Made by a program: the position numbers and the translations under genes. A stretch of DNA of 64,000 nt from NCBI RefSeq assembly GCF_002234675.1, contig NC_019879.2, forward strand, positions 18,178,355-18,242,354. Reading direction: 5' to 3'. The stretch is from Oryzias latipes. Its lineage: Eukaryota; Chordata; Actinopteri; Beloniformes; Adrianichthyidae. The notes beneath the pieces are model-generated. The model did no database searches. It had not been told where the DNA came from and saw only the letters and a program-made list of their open reading frames with translations. Positions 10,051-22,600 of the stretch are shown piece after piece. The first letter of the stretch is position 1, and each line of letters opens with the position of its first letter.

Positions 10051-13000
10051 ATGACAATGACCACCATCGTCCACGACACCACAGAGGCAGTCTGCTTGTC
10101 CGCCGAGTACAATTTGTACCTCAAGCCGATAGCTAAAATGACCGTCAGCGTGGCCCTACCCCAGCTCAAGCTGCCAGGCAAGAGCATCTCCAACTGGGAA
10201 GTGATGGAGAGGGTGAAGGCGATGGTCGCTCCTGAGCAGTTCTCCGCCCTCAGAATCTCCAAGAGCACCATGGACTTCATCCGCTTTGAGGGCGAGGTGG
10301 AGAACAAGACTGTGGTCAAAGGCCTGCTAAGCCGTCTTGATGGAAAGACCATTAAACTTAGTGGATTCACCGATGTGCTCAAGGTAAGGCTGACAGTTTG
10401 AATCACCAATTGCTTAATTATTGCGTTTAAACTAAAGACGCACTCTGATGAAAACCGTGTTTTGGGTGTTTTTAATTATGAATTTGTAGCATTTTTCTGA
10501 TGGTGGAGACATCTACGAAAAATATCAAGCTTAAATTAGTATTTCTGAGTATTTCTTTAGTGAAATCATGTGAATCAGGAGCAGACAAAAAATTACTTGT
10601 AGGTGGGATTTAGAAACTACGATGGCAAGCCACAAACCCCCCTTGCTCCGCTCCACTCTGATGCATCCACTTGCAGACAAATAGATCCATGTACGTCTTT
10701 GTTTTCCTCATCTGAGCTGACATCTAGCTCAGAACTGTACAGCTGGATAGCTCCGATATTGGGCGCAATTCTTGGTGCACCAGTAATGTCATGTCGGGGT
10801 TGTGAGGGGACTGAAAGCTAGCGGGAAAGAACGTAAACAGATGGATGATGGGAAGGGGACAGGCTTACTCTGTGCCAACAGTTCCGCCCACAACTCGAAG
10901 GCAAATTTTTAATGAACTCCAGCCGCTCTGTAGCAACTCTGTCCTAGAAGAATACGCAACGATTACATTGATTCATTTTTTTCATTCATCTTCTATCGTT
11001 TATTCCCTTTCAGGGTCACGGGGCTGCCGGAGCCTATCCCGGCCACTTTACAATAGATCAAAAAATGATTGGAGTGGGACTTTAAAGACTTTTATACATT
11101 ATAATTTGTTCCATTAGACTAATACTTCAACTATATCTCTACCACAAAATGGATGGACTGTATGTGATGCATTCGTTGGTCTGTCTTCGTCCCTCAGGTT
11201 CGGGCAGTAGAAAATAAGGTGGAATTCCCCACCCGCCATGACTGGGACTCCTTTTTCCGTGATGCTAAGGACATGAATGAGACCCTGCCTGGAGAGAGGC
11301 CGGACACCATCCACCTGGAAGGCCTTCCCTGTCGCTGGTTCAGTCAGAAAGACAGTCAGTTCCCAGATCGGCCCTCAGAAGAAGTCCTCATTGCTGTTTT
11401 CCAGACATTTGGGAAGGTAATTGTCGATTAAAGACATACATTCTTCTCAGTTGGTAGTTCTGTATGTGACTATTTTTACATTTCTATACGTTTAACCAGG
11501 CTGTTCAGTACAAATCATGTTTTCTCAGCAAAAAGCTAAATTAAATAGAAAAATACAGATTGTTTATAGTTGCAAAGGTTTGCTGATCAGCTTTCCCTCT
11601 ATTAACATGTTAGAGCATTTATAGAACCTCATACTGTTAATGTTTTTCATTTTTTGCTCTTCTTTGGAACAGTTTGTCTGAATCTATTTTTTTTTTTTGT
11701 GTAGGAAGAAGTCTGTATTTCTGCTTTTTTTTTACATCCAATTAGAGAACCCAGGTGAAAGTGTCTGAGTTCAAAGATCAGAAAGACCCCCTAAGCGTCA
11801 GAGTTCTTTATTAATAAACCAATAATAAAATCCAAACACCAAGTAGAAGAAGAGATGAAATAATGGCAACATATTTTGTGTTGTCTTTGTCAATTCTGGA
11901 CTTTTAATTTGTTATGACAAACAAATAAAAAGGCAAGTTCTGATTCAGTTGGATTATATATTTTTCCAAAGAATTTGTTAAACCAGTGTTGGATGAAAAT
12001 AACTACTTTTTCCTTCAATAAATTCGCTAAAACATTTTTACTGTGGCAATTAAAGAATCCAGATGAAATTATGGTTAAAATGCCTTGATCTAATCTGGAT
12101 CCTCTACTTGCCACAGTATAAAAGTTTGGTGGTAGATAGAATGAAATATTCATTTTTACATCAAATGTATTTTTGGTGATTAACCGATTAGGCGGTTATT
12201 TATTCACCAAATAGGATTATCATCCAAGAAAGTACTGATTGAAGTTCTTATAGTTTTTATGAAGCTTCTTTTTATTCAGGCAATGTCTATGCCTGCCTGC
12301 ATGTGTTGACTGGATGACTAAATGAAACTCATTTTGAAGGAGTTATCCCTTCCATTTGTTTGAATCTAGTTGCTTCACTATTTCTTTTATTCTTAAGACG
12401 ATCAAAGTTATTTTAAGGTTCAACTAATAAACCAGAAATATTGTGTAATCTTGTTTTTGTAGGTGCGCAATGTTGACATCCCCATGCTGGACCCTTATAG
12501 GGAGGAGATGATGGACAAAAACTTCAGTACCTTCAGCTTTGGAGGCCACCTAAACTTTGAAGCTTTTGTCCAGTATCAGGAGTATGGCTTCTTCACAAAA
12601 GCCATGGATACGCTCCGCGGCATGAAGCTGATGCTGAAAGGAGAGGATGGAAAGGCAGTGGCCTGCAACATCAAGGTACTCTATCTTCAAATGTAGAGAA
12701 CTTCTTTACCCTACAATCATGAGCACACTTTAAATGAGCTACTTTGGCTTCAGCTCTTTTATTTTCTGCTAAATATTTGTAAATCACTGCGCATCATAGA
12801 ATGGAATTGTCCTATTTTGAGAGTCTGGTGTTAGAGGCTGTCCTCTTTACCCAGAAGGGTTGAGAAACCCCCCTAATGGCTACTTCATGTACACATTTAT
12901 AGCTAATTTCATGTCTATTGTACTTAAACACAACTTAGTGGGTGTTTTCACCTCCATGTAAGCAAATAAATGACTGAAAGGCTTTTCTTTTTGGAGTTTT

Positions 13001-15131
13001 TAAATGATATGAAGGACTTATCACCTAAGCTCCATAAATATCTAAAAGTCTACGATACCGTAAATCATTTTTGAGTGAAAGTCTTGGTTTTACTTCAAAA
13101 GCTGTTTATTTTTAATGATTCCTTATTTTGTGACATGACTGATTAAATGCAGCTCTTGCAGTGATGATGAACATTTGCAGGCTGAATCAAAGAGATTGTT
13201 CTGGTCTGAGTGACAGAGTAGCTTAAGACCTTTCACTGCCATCAGAATGAAAGCTGTGTCATCAGTATCTCTGAGGTTCTGCTGGCGGCAGACTGAAGTG
13301 GTTTAATCCAGAGACTAAAGCTGTGGGATTTAAACTGATGTAAGACCCCAGAAAAGGCAACTTTGATTACAGATAATGAAATGCATATATTTGTTTTCAA
13401 ATGCCAAAGTTTGAATGTTCTTGGTCTCATACTTCAACATTTCATCAAGGCGGACATCTTTTAGTTTCTTGCAGGTACCGGTACATAAATGCCCAAAACT
13501 CCTCGGTTAGCAAACACACAACAGTCATATTTATCGTTAAATGATGTTAAATGTGGTTTTTATTCCTTTCAGGTGACGTTCGACACCAGCAAACACCTTA
13601 GTGACGCGGCCATTAAGAAGAGGAACCTGGAGCGGCTGAAGCTGCAGGAGCTGGAGAAGCAGAGAGAGGAGCAGAAACGACGAGAGAAAGAAGAGGAGGA
13701 GAGGCGAAAGGAGGAAGAGAGGTATGGTAAAAAACAGGGGAATGGTCAGTTCATCTAGACTGGTGAGGCTTCAGTATGGCCACATTAAACACAAAAGTAA
13801 ATGAATTCACATGCAACCTTATGTCAAAAAATGTATTTGCATTTCTTCCTTCTGCTTTTTTTTAATTTTAATTTTAAGAAAATATTTACCCTCATCTTCT
13901 CCTGAACAGGAACAGGAAATTGTAGTTTTTCTTTTCCCTCTTAGAATTCAGTCTACTTTCACCAAAAACAGGGTTATATCCGTGTCACTGATTGCTTTTT
14001 CAGGAAACTGAAAAAGATGGAGGAGGAGGAAAAGGAGAGAAAAAGAGAAGAGAGGATAAGGAAGCGGGAGCAAAAGCTACGGGAGAAGGAGGAAAGGAGG
14101 AATGTGAAGAAGGTCAGGCGGCAGCAGGAGGAGGAGCAGAAGAAGCTGCAGATGAAGATCGCGATGGAGGAGAGGAGGCTGCTGCTGGCTCAGCGCAACC
14201 TGGAATCCTTACGTCTCGTTGCTGAGCTGCTGGCCAGAGCCAAGGTATGAAACTCGCACAGGTTTTCCCCCTCCGGAGTTTCACAGCCCTTGTTTTGACA
14301 GCACAGATGGTTTTCTTTATGTCTCGTCCTTCCCTTCAGACACTCAAACAGCATCAGGAGGAAAAAGAAAAGGCGGAACGAGAGAAGCAAGAGCGACAGG
14401 AGCAGGCCAGACAAAAGGAGGAATTGGCTCGCCTTCAGCAGCTGGAAGCCTGTCGGCGCAGACAGGAGGAGGAGCTGCGGAGGGTGGAGGTGGAGAAGCA
14501 GCGAGCGCTGGAACTCCAACGTAGAGAAAAGGAGCTGAGAGACAAACTTCTGTCCAACCTCATTAAGAAAAGCAGCGAGGAAACCGCCGGAGTCGTACGG
14601 GAACCGGCTGGCTTACAAGGCAGCGAAGAGGCCTCGGATCCTCACTGTGGGATGCTGGAGGTCCTGGGTCGAGTGAACGGGTTGGAGCCAGGAAACGGCA
14701 AAGAGAAGCAAGTATCTGAGGCTAGTGTTAGATCAAAAACTTTGTCCAAGAAGAGCTCAAATGACAAACACGAAGAAATGGTTAAAAACAGACATGGAAA
14801 GGAACAAACTAGAGGCCACTCACGCAGAGAAAGAAGCTCGCACAGTCGAGGGAGACAGAGGCGCTCTCAGAGTCACAGCCGACGGAGAAGGAGCTCGAGG
14901 AGCTCCAGCCGCCACAGGAGGAGCAGCAGCAGGAGACGCTGCAGCACCAGCTCCAGCAGAGAGCGGAGCTGGAGCAGCAGGGGAAGGAGCTGCAGCAGGG
15001 GAAGGAGCCACGGGCGGAGTCGCCACACATACAGCAGACAGCGATCCAGAAGCAGCAGTCAGCACAGAGATCACAGGAGACACCAGAGACGCAGCGGCAG
15101 CACCAAGAGGAGCCACTCCAGGAGACGCTGA
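10051..15131 (+). CDS. akap17a: A-kinase anchor protein 17A (XE7/SFRS17A), complete coding region
   Basis: Six coding exons: 10051-10383, 11198-11416, 12463-12675, 13573-13721, 14004-14244 and 14340-15131. Phase is preserved throughout, giving 648 aa (human about 695). Matches to human AKAP17A include [62 protein letters not shown] and [20 protein letters not shown]. Residues about 148-255 form an RRM-like fold. Residues about 265-470 are a highly charged Glu/Arg/Lys coiled coil. The last ~90 residues are rich in Arg-Ser pairs, as in SR splicing factors. In human the protein sits in nuclear speckles, affects alternative splicing and anchors protein kinase A. The start gives MTMTTIVHD, aligned to human MAAATIVHD. 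Downstream neighbour asmt is on the same strand, as in the human pseudoautosomal region. Confidence 0.95.
10433..11088 (+). mobile_element. MITE family 1, copy 1 (akap17a intron)
   Basis: Ends are inverted: the left has TAAAGACGCACTCTGATG, the right reads GATTGGAGTGGGACTTTAAA. The interior shares long stretches with 37017-37551, for example GATGCATCCACTTGCAGA, GCTGGATAGCT and GGGGTTGTGAGGGG. It has no coding capacity. A SINE/LINE tail is inserted near its right end (10970-11045). Confidence 0.75.
10970..11045 (-). repeat. SINE/LINE 3'-tail fragment
   Basis: On the minus strand it reads GGATAGGCTCCGGCAGCCCC and continues into a GAAGATGAATGAA tail. This is the common 3' end of a fish repeat also present, in longer form, at 22335-22632. 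It interrupts the MITE in which it lies. Confidence 0.65.
11417..12462 (+). other. akap17a intron after exon 2, nothing else seen
   Basis: Clean GT...AG intron of about 1.05 kb, AT-rich, with no recognisable repeat family or conserved frame. Confidence 0.7.
12676..13572 (+). other. akap17a intron after exon 3, nothing else seen
   Basis: GT...AG intron of about 0.9 kb. No exon, RNA gene or repeat family was recognised in it. Confidence 0.7.
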
Positions 15132-16058
15132 GCCGCTTTTCAAACAGAAAAGTTTAGTGTCTTAGGTCAGAATGCAAAGAAATTCAACCAAACTTCACAA
15201 AAGGATCTCAAGCCTACATTTATGAATGTCAGGGGTGTAGATAAAAATAATAAAAAAATATGTCCGTTTTACAAAGTTACTCAGTTGTTCTGTTGCTCAG
15301 CTGAAGCTTCTAACGTAAGGAATCTTCTGGCATCTATGTTATGTAAAAATGTGAATGAACACATTTCAGGACGGCAGCAAAGCAAACAGAAAAAAAGAAA
15401 AGCTTTGGTGAATATTTTTTAACAAAAACTCCACTCTAGACTTGTTAGGAAACAGTTTTGTCTGTATTAAACCAAAAAGGAGGTGAGAATTTCTTGACCT
15501 TTTTTATCAACTGTTTTAGTTGAGCTGCTACAGCTGTAGTGGCGTTTTTAAGACCCAGCATGTCATTTTACTGCTTTAGGCTTCAAAGTATAGGTGATGA
15601 AGGTGTCAAAGGGAACTACTCCGACATCTTTTTGGTTTTTGTTTTGTGACTTTTGCAGATGTTTGAAGAAACTGCTTTCATTCTATAAGCCTCAGTCTTT
15701 TTTCTTTCTTTCTAGAACCTGCTATTTCCTTTTGTTGTACACAATAAAAGATGAAGCTGTAACTTATAGACTGAAGAATCGGCTTCAGAACAAGCCTTTT
15801 ATTTTGAAGAGACTTGAAGACACGTGTGCCCTTTTTTTCTGTCCATATGTGAAAAGAGGAACAAAAGTGATTAAAATGAAAATCTACTGTTGAACACAGA
15901 GTCGAGTCTGAATGTTGTTCTGTTTTCAGGTTTTTAGAGTGATGCGGCTCAACAGACTGTAAAAGTTTTCTCACTACAAAGACCCATCTGTTCTGCAGGA
16001 TTACAATTCTCCCGTGAAGCATGACTTACAAACACTGCAAGCTGGTTATGAAAAATAA
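15132..16058 (+). other. akap17a 3' UTR with two poly(A) signals
   Basis: AATAAA occurs at 15743-15748 and again at 16053-16058; the second is followed by GT/T-rich sequence. The transcript therefore ends roughly 0.6 or 0.95 kb after the stop codon. Short frames in this stretch have no coding look. Confidence 0.6.
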
Positions 16059-16636
16059 ACGTTTTCAAAGTTGACAAGTCTTTATGGGTGTCTTGCTTTT
16101 TTTAGTGTTTTTTTTTTTATAACCTCAAAACGGGTCATTTGTAGTTTGTTACCACTAAACTTCATTTTGTGCATATGTGTCATGACATTCATGTGAGATC
16201 AAATGTATTTATGTAAAACATGGGGACATTTTTTTTCTGCATAAGTAATCACAGACCCAAGTAAATCGTACATGGTGAACTTTTTCTTTTGTTGGGGAAA
16301 ACAAACGGCGAACAAGAGGAGGCACTAATTGGGAAAGCTTGGTGAAAAGCAGTGGGTTCAGGGATAATAAACAAGGCCGCAGTGTTTTTATAGAGTTGTT
16401 TCTTTGTCAGACTGAGTCCATGCTCTAATCTGGGTTATCTGGTTGTAATCAGCTTAGCCCACTGCAACTCTCACTGTTATTGCTGCTGGGTGGGCTTTGA
16501 TTTAGGCTCAGTCTGGTTTTCTCAGCACTGCCAGTCACACTGAGGGCTGCTGCACTGACTTCTCTTCAGCAACAATTTGGAGAAACAAAACCTACTGTTT
16601 TTTTGTTTTTAATTTTAGTGGATTTTTGGCCCATCT
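16059..16636 (+). promoter_or_regulatory. asmt upstream region
   Basis: Only about 0.58 kb separates the last akap17a poly(A) signal from the asmt start codon, so the asmt promoter should be here. Homeodomain cores of the OTX/CRX type occur close together: TAATCT near 16426 and GTAATCAG near 16445, with a TAATTG near 16327. OTX/CRX factors drive pineal and photoreceptor genes in vertebrates, including ASMT in mammals. That these sites function here is inference. Confidence 0.4.
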
Positions 16637-19600
16637 ATGGCATCACATTCCACTCAAGGGGCTCCTGCTGCAGACCTGTACCCCAAAAAAATCCTGGAGT
16701 ACATGGAAGGCTTTTTGATCTCAAAGGTAAAGTTTCTGTGGCATTTGCTCACTCCAGTGTTCTCTGTTTAGTTCATGATATGGCACTGATGGAAAGACAG
16801 TAACATTTATTGCTAAGATTAATCAGTTCACTGCCAACCCTTGGAAAAAAAAATAATACATCTGAAGTTTGCTTCATTGGGTATATTGAGTGTAAATAAA
16901 GAGGCACTTAGTCCAGTTTCTTACTGACCAAAACCCAGCGAGAACTATTAAGTCTCGCCTCAACGTTCAGAAAAATACACTTTATTTATCTTTTTGTGAG
17001 CATTATGCTATTCTATTATAAAATGTAGGTTTTAAATATTTGCAGTAATTGAATTTCACGGGTTACCTTTCCTCTACAAATAACTTCTTTACTTTTGACA
17101 GGAGCACACACCAGTTCCTTTTAAAATAAAATCTATCCTACAGTTTAAATTTTGATCTGACATACTTTCATCTGTGTAAGTAGATGTATAGGATAAATAA
17201 AACTAAAGGAGTGGTTTTGCTTAGCGTGCTTATTCATGTGAACCTAAAACCTAAACCTACTGGTTGGGTTTTTTGCAGTAAAGCAGGAAGCAAACTATAT
17301 ATATATTTATTTTTTTGCCGGAGTAACAAGATGAGGCATCCTAATCTGTAGCGTCAATATTGTACCTGTATATAAGAGTTTTTCCTCCCTATAGTTTGTA
17401 TTTATTTTATGGTGCTGCTACTACAACTGAAGTTCTCTACAGGGATTAATAAAGTTGATCTTAATCTTAATCTTAGTATTATTTTATCAAAAATAATTTT
17501 GTCTCTCTTGACAGTTTGGTAAAAAAATTACCTTTTCACAAACACTTCAAGTTATGTGTCAAATAAAAAAAAAGAGGAATAAACCAAAAGAGAATATGTG
17601 TTTACTAAGACTTATTAAAACTACAGAACTACACAGACAATTTTATTCATCAATCTGTACTTTCCTTGTCTTGATCTTCCCTGTCTGACCCAGACGGTGT
17701 TTACCTCCTGTGAACTGGGTGTGTTTGATGTGCTGTTGAAAGCAGAGCAACCCCTGTCTGCAGAGGAGATCAGTCAGGCAGTGGGGGCCAGTCTGGATGG
17801 CACTCAGAGGCTGCTGGCTGCCTGTGCTGGTCTACAGCTGCTCATCGTCCACCACGACAAAGGACAAGGTCAGAACACACAGATGCACTCGCACACACTG
17901 ACACAACAGACTTTCCCCCCTTTTAATTAGCTTGATCTGTTAAAGGAGATCAAAAGTTACAACCATTTTATAGAGATGTGCAGAATATTATAAAAAGTTA
18001 AGGGGAAGATTGAAAAAAAGCGTCATGTTTACCATATTATCTTAATTTATATGTGGATTTTTAATCTTGGCCACCACAGACTTAGGAGATGTGGAGATGT
18101 GTGGCAGTGAGGTCAGGTCACATCTGGCCTGTGACCTGACCTCCCACTCACAGATGGCCAAACTGTGCACTGGCATCTCCACATTTATTCACTCTCCTCT
18201 ACTTGTCTTCCTCCACCTGTTCCAGTGTTATACAGCAATACAGAGGAGGCCAGAGTCTTCCTCACACGCTCCAGTCCTCTGTCCCTCTGCCAGTCCATTC
18301 AGTACAGCTCGCGAACCATTTACCTCTGCTGGCACTACCTCACGGATGCTGTCAGGTCAGTTCCAAATTTCCCCTGTTTTTTTGTGTTTTTCTGTGCTTT
18401 CATGATTTGACAAAGTTACACAAAAAATAAGATCTTGGAAAGATATTTGCAGCAGCAACTAGCGGTTTCTTAAAAGGAATTTTTCAAAAGTGAAGTTAGC
18501 CACAAGAGGGCAGTGTTGAGCTGAAGGATGAGTTGCCTCAGTCTGCAGTCCTGCATGAATTCACATTTCCTTCAGACAGTTGGGTTTACCTCTATTAAAG
18601 CTGGGTCAACCTATCTCTAAGAAGTACATTAAAAATGTACAAGAATTAAAGAATTGTTTAAATTTACAAATACCTTAAATAATTCTTTTTAAAAATTGTT
18701 TCTTTTTTTAATTCAGGGAGGGGAAAAACCAGTATGAAAAAGCTTTCGGAGTCAGCTCCAAAGACCTGTTTCAAGCTATGTACAGGTAAATATTTGTCCT
18801 TATGCTTAACTGATGAAACAAATGTGTTTACTCATTCAAAAATTCTGTTTCTATCTTAACACTGTCTCCATTTCCCTCCTTGAAAAAAAAAAAAGTAAAG
18901 TCACGTCGTTTATTAGAAGGCACCAGCTTTAAGCTGGAGAGACAGAAGGCAAGAGGGAGGGAACATGGGCAGTGATCTGAACAAGCCCGGGGCTTAGAGA
19001 AATACACACAGTAAATCTACTATTGTCCTTGAGGTCTGGTGTGTTTAAAGTATCTAGTGCCCACAGTTTTAACGCTTCACTGACCTGCTGGTCAGCAGTT
19101 TTTCTAAGCCATCACACACTTGAAAATTCACACTTTTTGATCGGGCTGCCTGAAGGTCTGTGCTGCAGAACACCCTTGGGCCCAAAGGACGAGATTCCCT
19201 CCAAATTAAAGCACAGGGATTAATTGCAGAAAGCGTGACTCCACATCTTCAGCTGTATTTGCAAAAGCTTTGCTCTTACATGGAAAGGGATCGACAAAGG
19301 TGTACCGGTAAATTTAAAGGTCTGTTTCTCGATATCCAAGATATCTGCGGAGAAATGGAAACAAAACATTTATGAATCAGACTGTATTAGTCAAAGTAAA
19401 TCTAAGCGGCCAAAATAAAGAAGGGTTGAATTTAATATGTTTACTGGCATACTTTTTGCTCATTCCAAGCTGGTGGTGGGATTTGAGATCTTGTTTTTGG
19501 TTCTTAGTAATGAAATGTGTTCCTGTTGCTGCTTGTTTAGCCTTTTAAATTTGTTGGTGTACTTCCTGTATTTGCATTTCTTGCATTTATTCCTTTGCAA

Positions 19601-22600
19601 ACTATTCAAACGGCGCTGATGACTTAAAAAAAAAAAGCCTCATCATTTACCATGCAAAGGTTTAAAATGGGCTCAATGCATCCATTAATCTGGTAAACTA
19701 ATAGAAATACCCTTTAGTGCAGATGAGTTTTCAATTCACTCCTGATGTATTGAAAATTAAATTGCTTCGAAAAAACAATGACCGCACCTGTGCACAATTG
19801 ACTTAATGCGGGGAAGAAATTGTTGCTTCCTGCTGAATTCCCCTGTGAATACTGAGGATAAATTAGAAGGGAAAACAACCGCTCAAGTCACTCAGAGCAT
19901 TTTCAAAGCGCTGCAGCAGGAGTAGGAGGATTTAAAGCTGACTGCATGAGTCAGACTCCCCTTTACTCATTGCCATTTAACCAGTCATGTACTGCACCTG
20001 AATAATTTACAGCCAAGTCTCTTCTGAACGCCAGACTCTGAAAGTCAGGAAAGTAGGATAGAGGCTGGAAAGAAATAACATAGGCTTTTCTTTAAGCCAT
20101 ATGACACTTAGAGGAGACAAACCAATCTGATAAAAATAAATGATTGGCTCATATATTTCCTTTAATTATATATACCTTTTATTACTAATTTTGCACAAGT
20201 GGAACTCAAAATCAAAATTTAGATAAATTTAGTAAACAAAAGTTTTTTCATTAAAAATATAACTTTTTTGTGTAATTTTGTTTTTCTTAGTTAGCTATCG
20301 ACTATTGTTTGTCAAAATCTGAGCGAGCCAAAAGAGTGGAAGTTGGTGTTCAAGGTCGTCTCAGTAATAGGTTGTCTTGTTTAAATGTTAGGGCTTCAAA
20401 TACAGAGATACAACAATGCTCTCATGGAAAAAGGAACATGGTTTGGCTGTAGTTAAATAAATAAAAAAAATTAAGACAGAGAAATGAAGGAGATTCCTCT
20501 CACACTCAAGTTTTTGGTTTATTTTGAAAGGGATGGATAGTTCTGAAGTTAACCTGCAGCATAGTACATTTACAAACAGCCCACATTTAAATGAAAGAAA
20601 TGACAATAAAATAATGGTAACACTTTATATTAAGATTCCTTGACAAGCTTTGTTAATGCATTAACAAGCAATTATAATAGAATCTTTCTGTTTGCTAATA
20701 CTATATTCTTATTAGCTACGATGCTAGCGTCATCCGACACCGTTCCCTATGTTGTTGTTTTTTTTTAATTTGTCTGAATTAAACTATTATATTTCTTTTA
20801 CAGAAATATTTTTGCATGTTTAGTCTGTTTTAATGTTATAAAGTTCTTTTTACAAGCTTTATGCTTTGTGGTAGTTTGTGGTGAAAGTATTACTCACTTT
20901 AGATGAGGTACTGCAAAACATTTAATAAACTGTTAACAAAGTTAATTAATACATTTGTTAAGCTTATAAGCAGTTTAGTAATATGGACTTTGAAGACAAT
21001 GGTCTGACTTTAGATGTTAATAAATCTTAATAACATTTTTAGGTATTTGCAAGACATCTATAATGCTAATAATTATCTTACTAGCATCTTACACATTAAT
21101 AAAGCCTATTAATTTGTTAAGTTAGTTAATAAAACGTATAAAGCTTATTAACATTTAGGCTTGTGTGATACGTCTATAATGCTAATAAATGTGTTAGTAG
21201 AACCCCTAACAATAATAATAATTATTAAATTGTTAACAAAGGTTGTTAATAAATCTTATTAAGCTTATTAACACTGACACATTTGTTAGGCATCTATAAT
21301 GCCAATAAATGTATCATCAGCATCTTAAAAACATCCTAATAATAATGCTTGTAAATGTGTTAACTAAGTAATTTAATTAACCTTATTCACTTATTGTACT
21401 AATAAATGTCTTGCCAACACCCTAAAAATTCTAATAAAATGCTTGTTAATGCGGTAACAAAGCTTGTAAAGGAATCTTATTATAAAGTGTTACCAAAATT
21501 ATTTAGAAGAAGCTATTTCTTGGCATGTTTATTACCTATTTTAGCAAAAATTACACATCTACACTCAACATAGAGATTACTTAAGCAATTTGCATTCAGT
21601 CTAGTCTTTTCCACAAAGCAGAACAGTGATTTCATCCCCACCATTGTGGGACCGTCTTGAAGGGCCCTTAACTTGAGTGTTCCTTGTTATATTTTGGCTC
21701 TGTCAGATTTGCTTCAAGAGGAGCTGCAGGACTCGCATGAGGATTCCTGCTCGAATGTTACCACTCTCCAGTACCTGACAGTTTTTTTAGAGGCAAAAAC
21801 GGACACCAATCTTGTCGTCTGAGGAGGGGGGGCAGCACTGGATAGTCCTGCCATGTGCATCCTTACTAAGAAATGATGATGATGCATTGTTGGTGGGCAG
21901 GAGAAAGATCAGTCAAAAATGGTGGACTTTGTTTTATAGAAAAAAATCTAGAAACAGTGATGTCAAAAAAGGAAATAGCCCTTGTAGGGGAAGGGTGAGT
22001 TGTAACTCATCTTAGCAAGAAAAACTCGTTGGCTTCTTTGTCAAAAAGGTGTTCTAATTCAGAAGTTTGGGGTTTGCGATTTCCAAAAATCTTTTTCTCC
22101 TCCCTGTCACTGTCTCAAAACTTATAGCCCCACCTGAGGCTACAGGTGAGCACAGTGTGCAAGGGAGAAGTCGTGGTACAAGTAGTCTCTCATTGATAAA
22201 AATATGAAATACAAACAATCTATTTCATGATATATGTTTTAAATGGATAAATGTGACATAATTACAAACTAAAAATTAAACTAAATCTGGCTCTAACAGA
22301 AAATTATTGTGGAATTAAGAAGAACATGGAACAGTGCAGCGGTGCATAGTGGTGCAGTGGTTACCCCTCCTGCCTCACAATGACAAGGCCCTGCTTCAAA
22401 TCCTGGCTTGGACCTTGCATGATCTCCCCATGCGTGTGTGGTTTTTCTAACCCTGGCTTCCTGCCACAGTCCAAAAAAATGCATCCTCTAAGTTGTCTTT
22501 ATAGGTGTGATTGTGAGTCTATGGTCCTGCAACAGACTGGCAACCTGTTCAGGGTGTACCCTGCCTTTCCCCAACAGTTGCTGGGATAGGCTCCAGCAAC

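Noticed and set aside
14725..15165. Ala/Gly-rich and Ser/Cys-rich open frames on both strands over the akap17a RS region
   Set aside because: They result from the repetitive Arg/Ser codons of the real frame being read out of phase.
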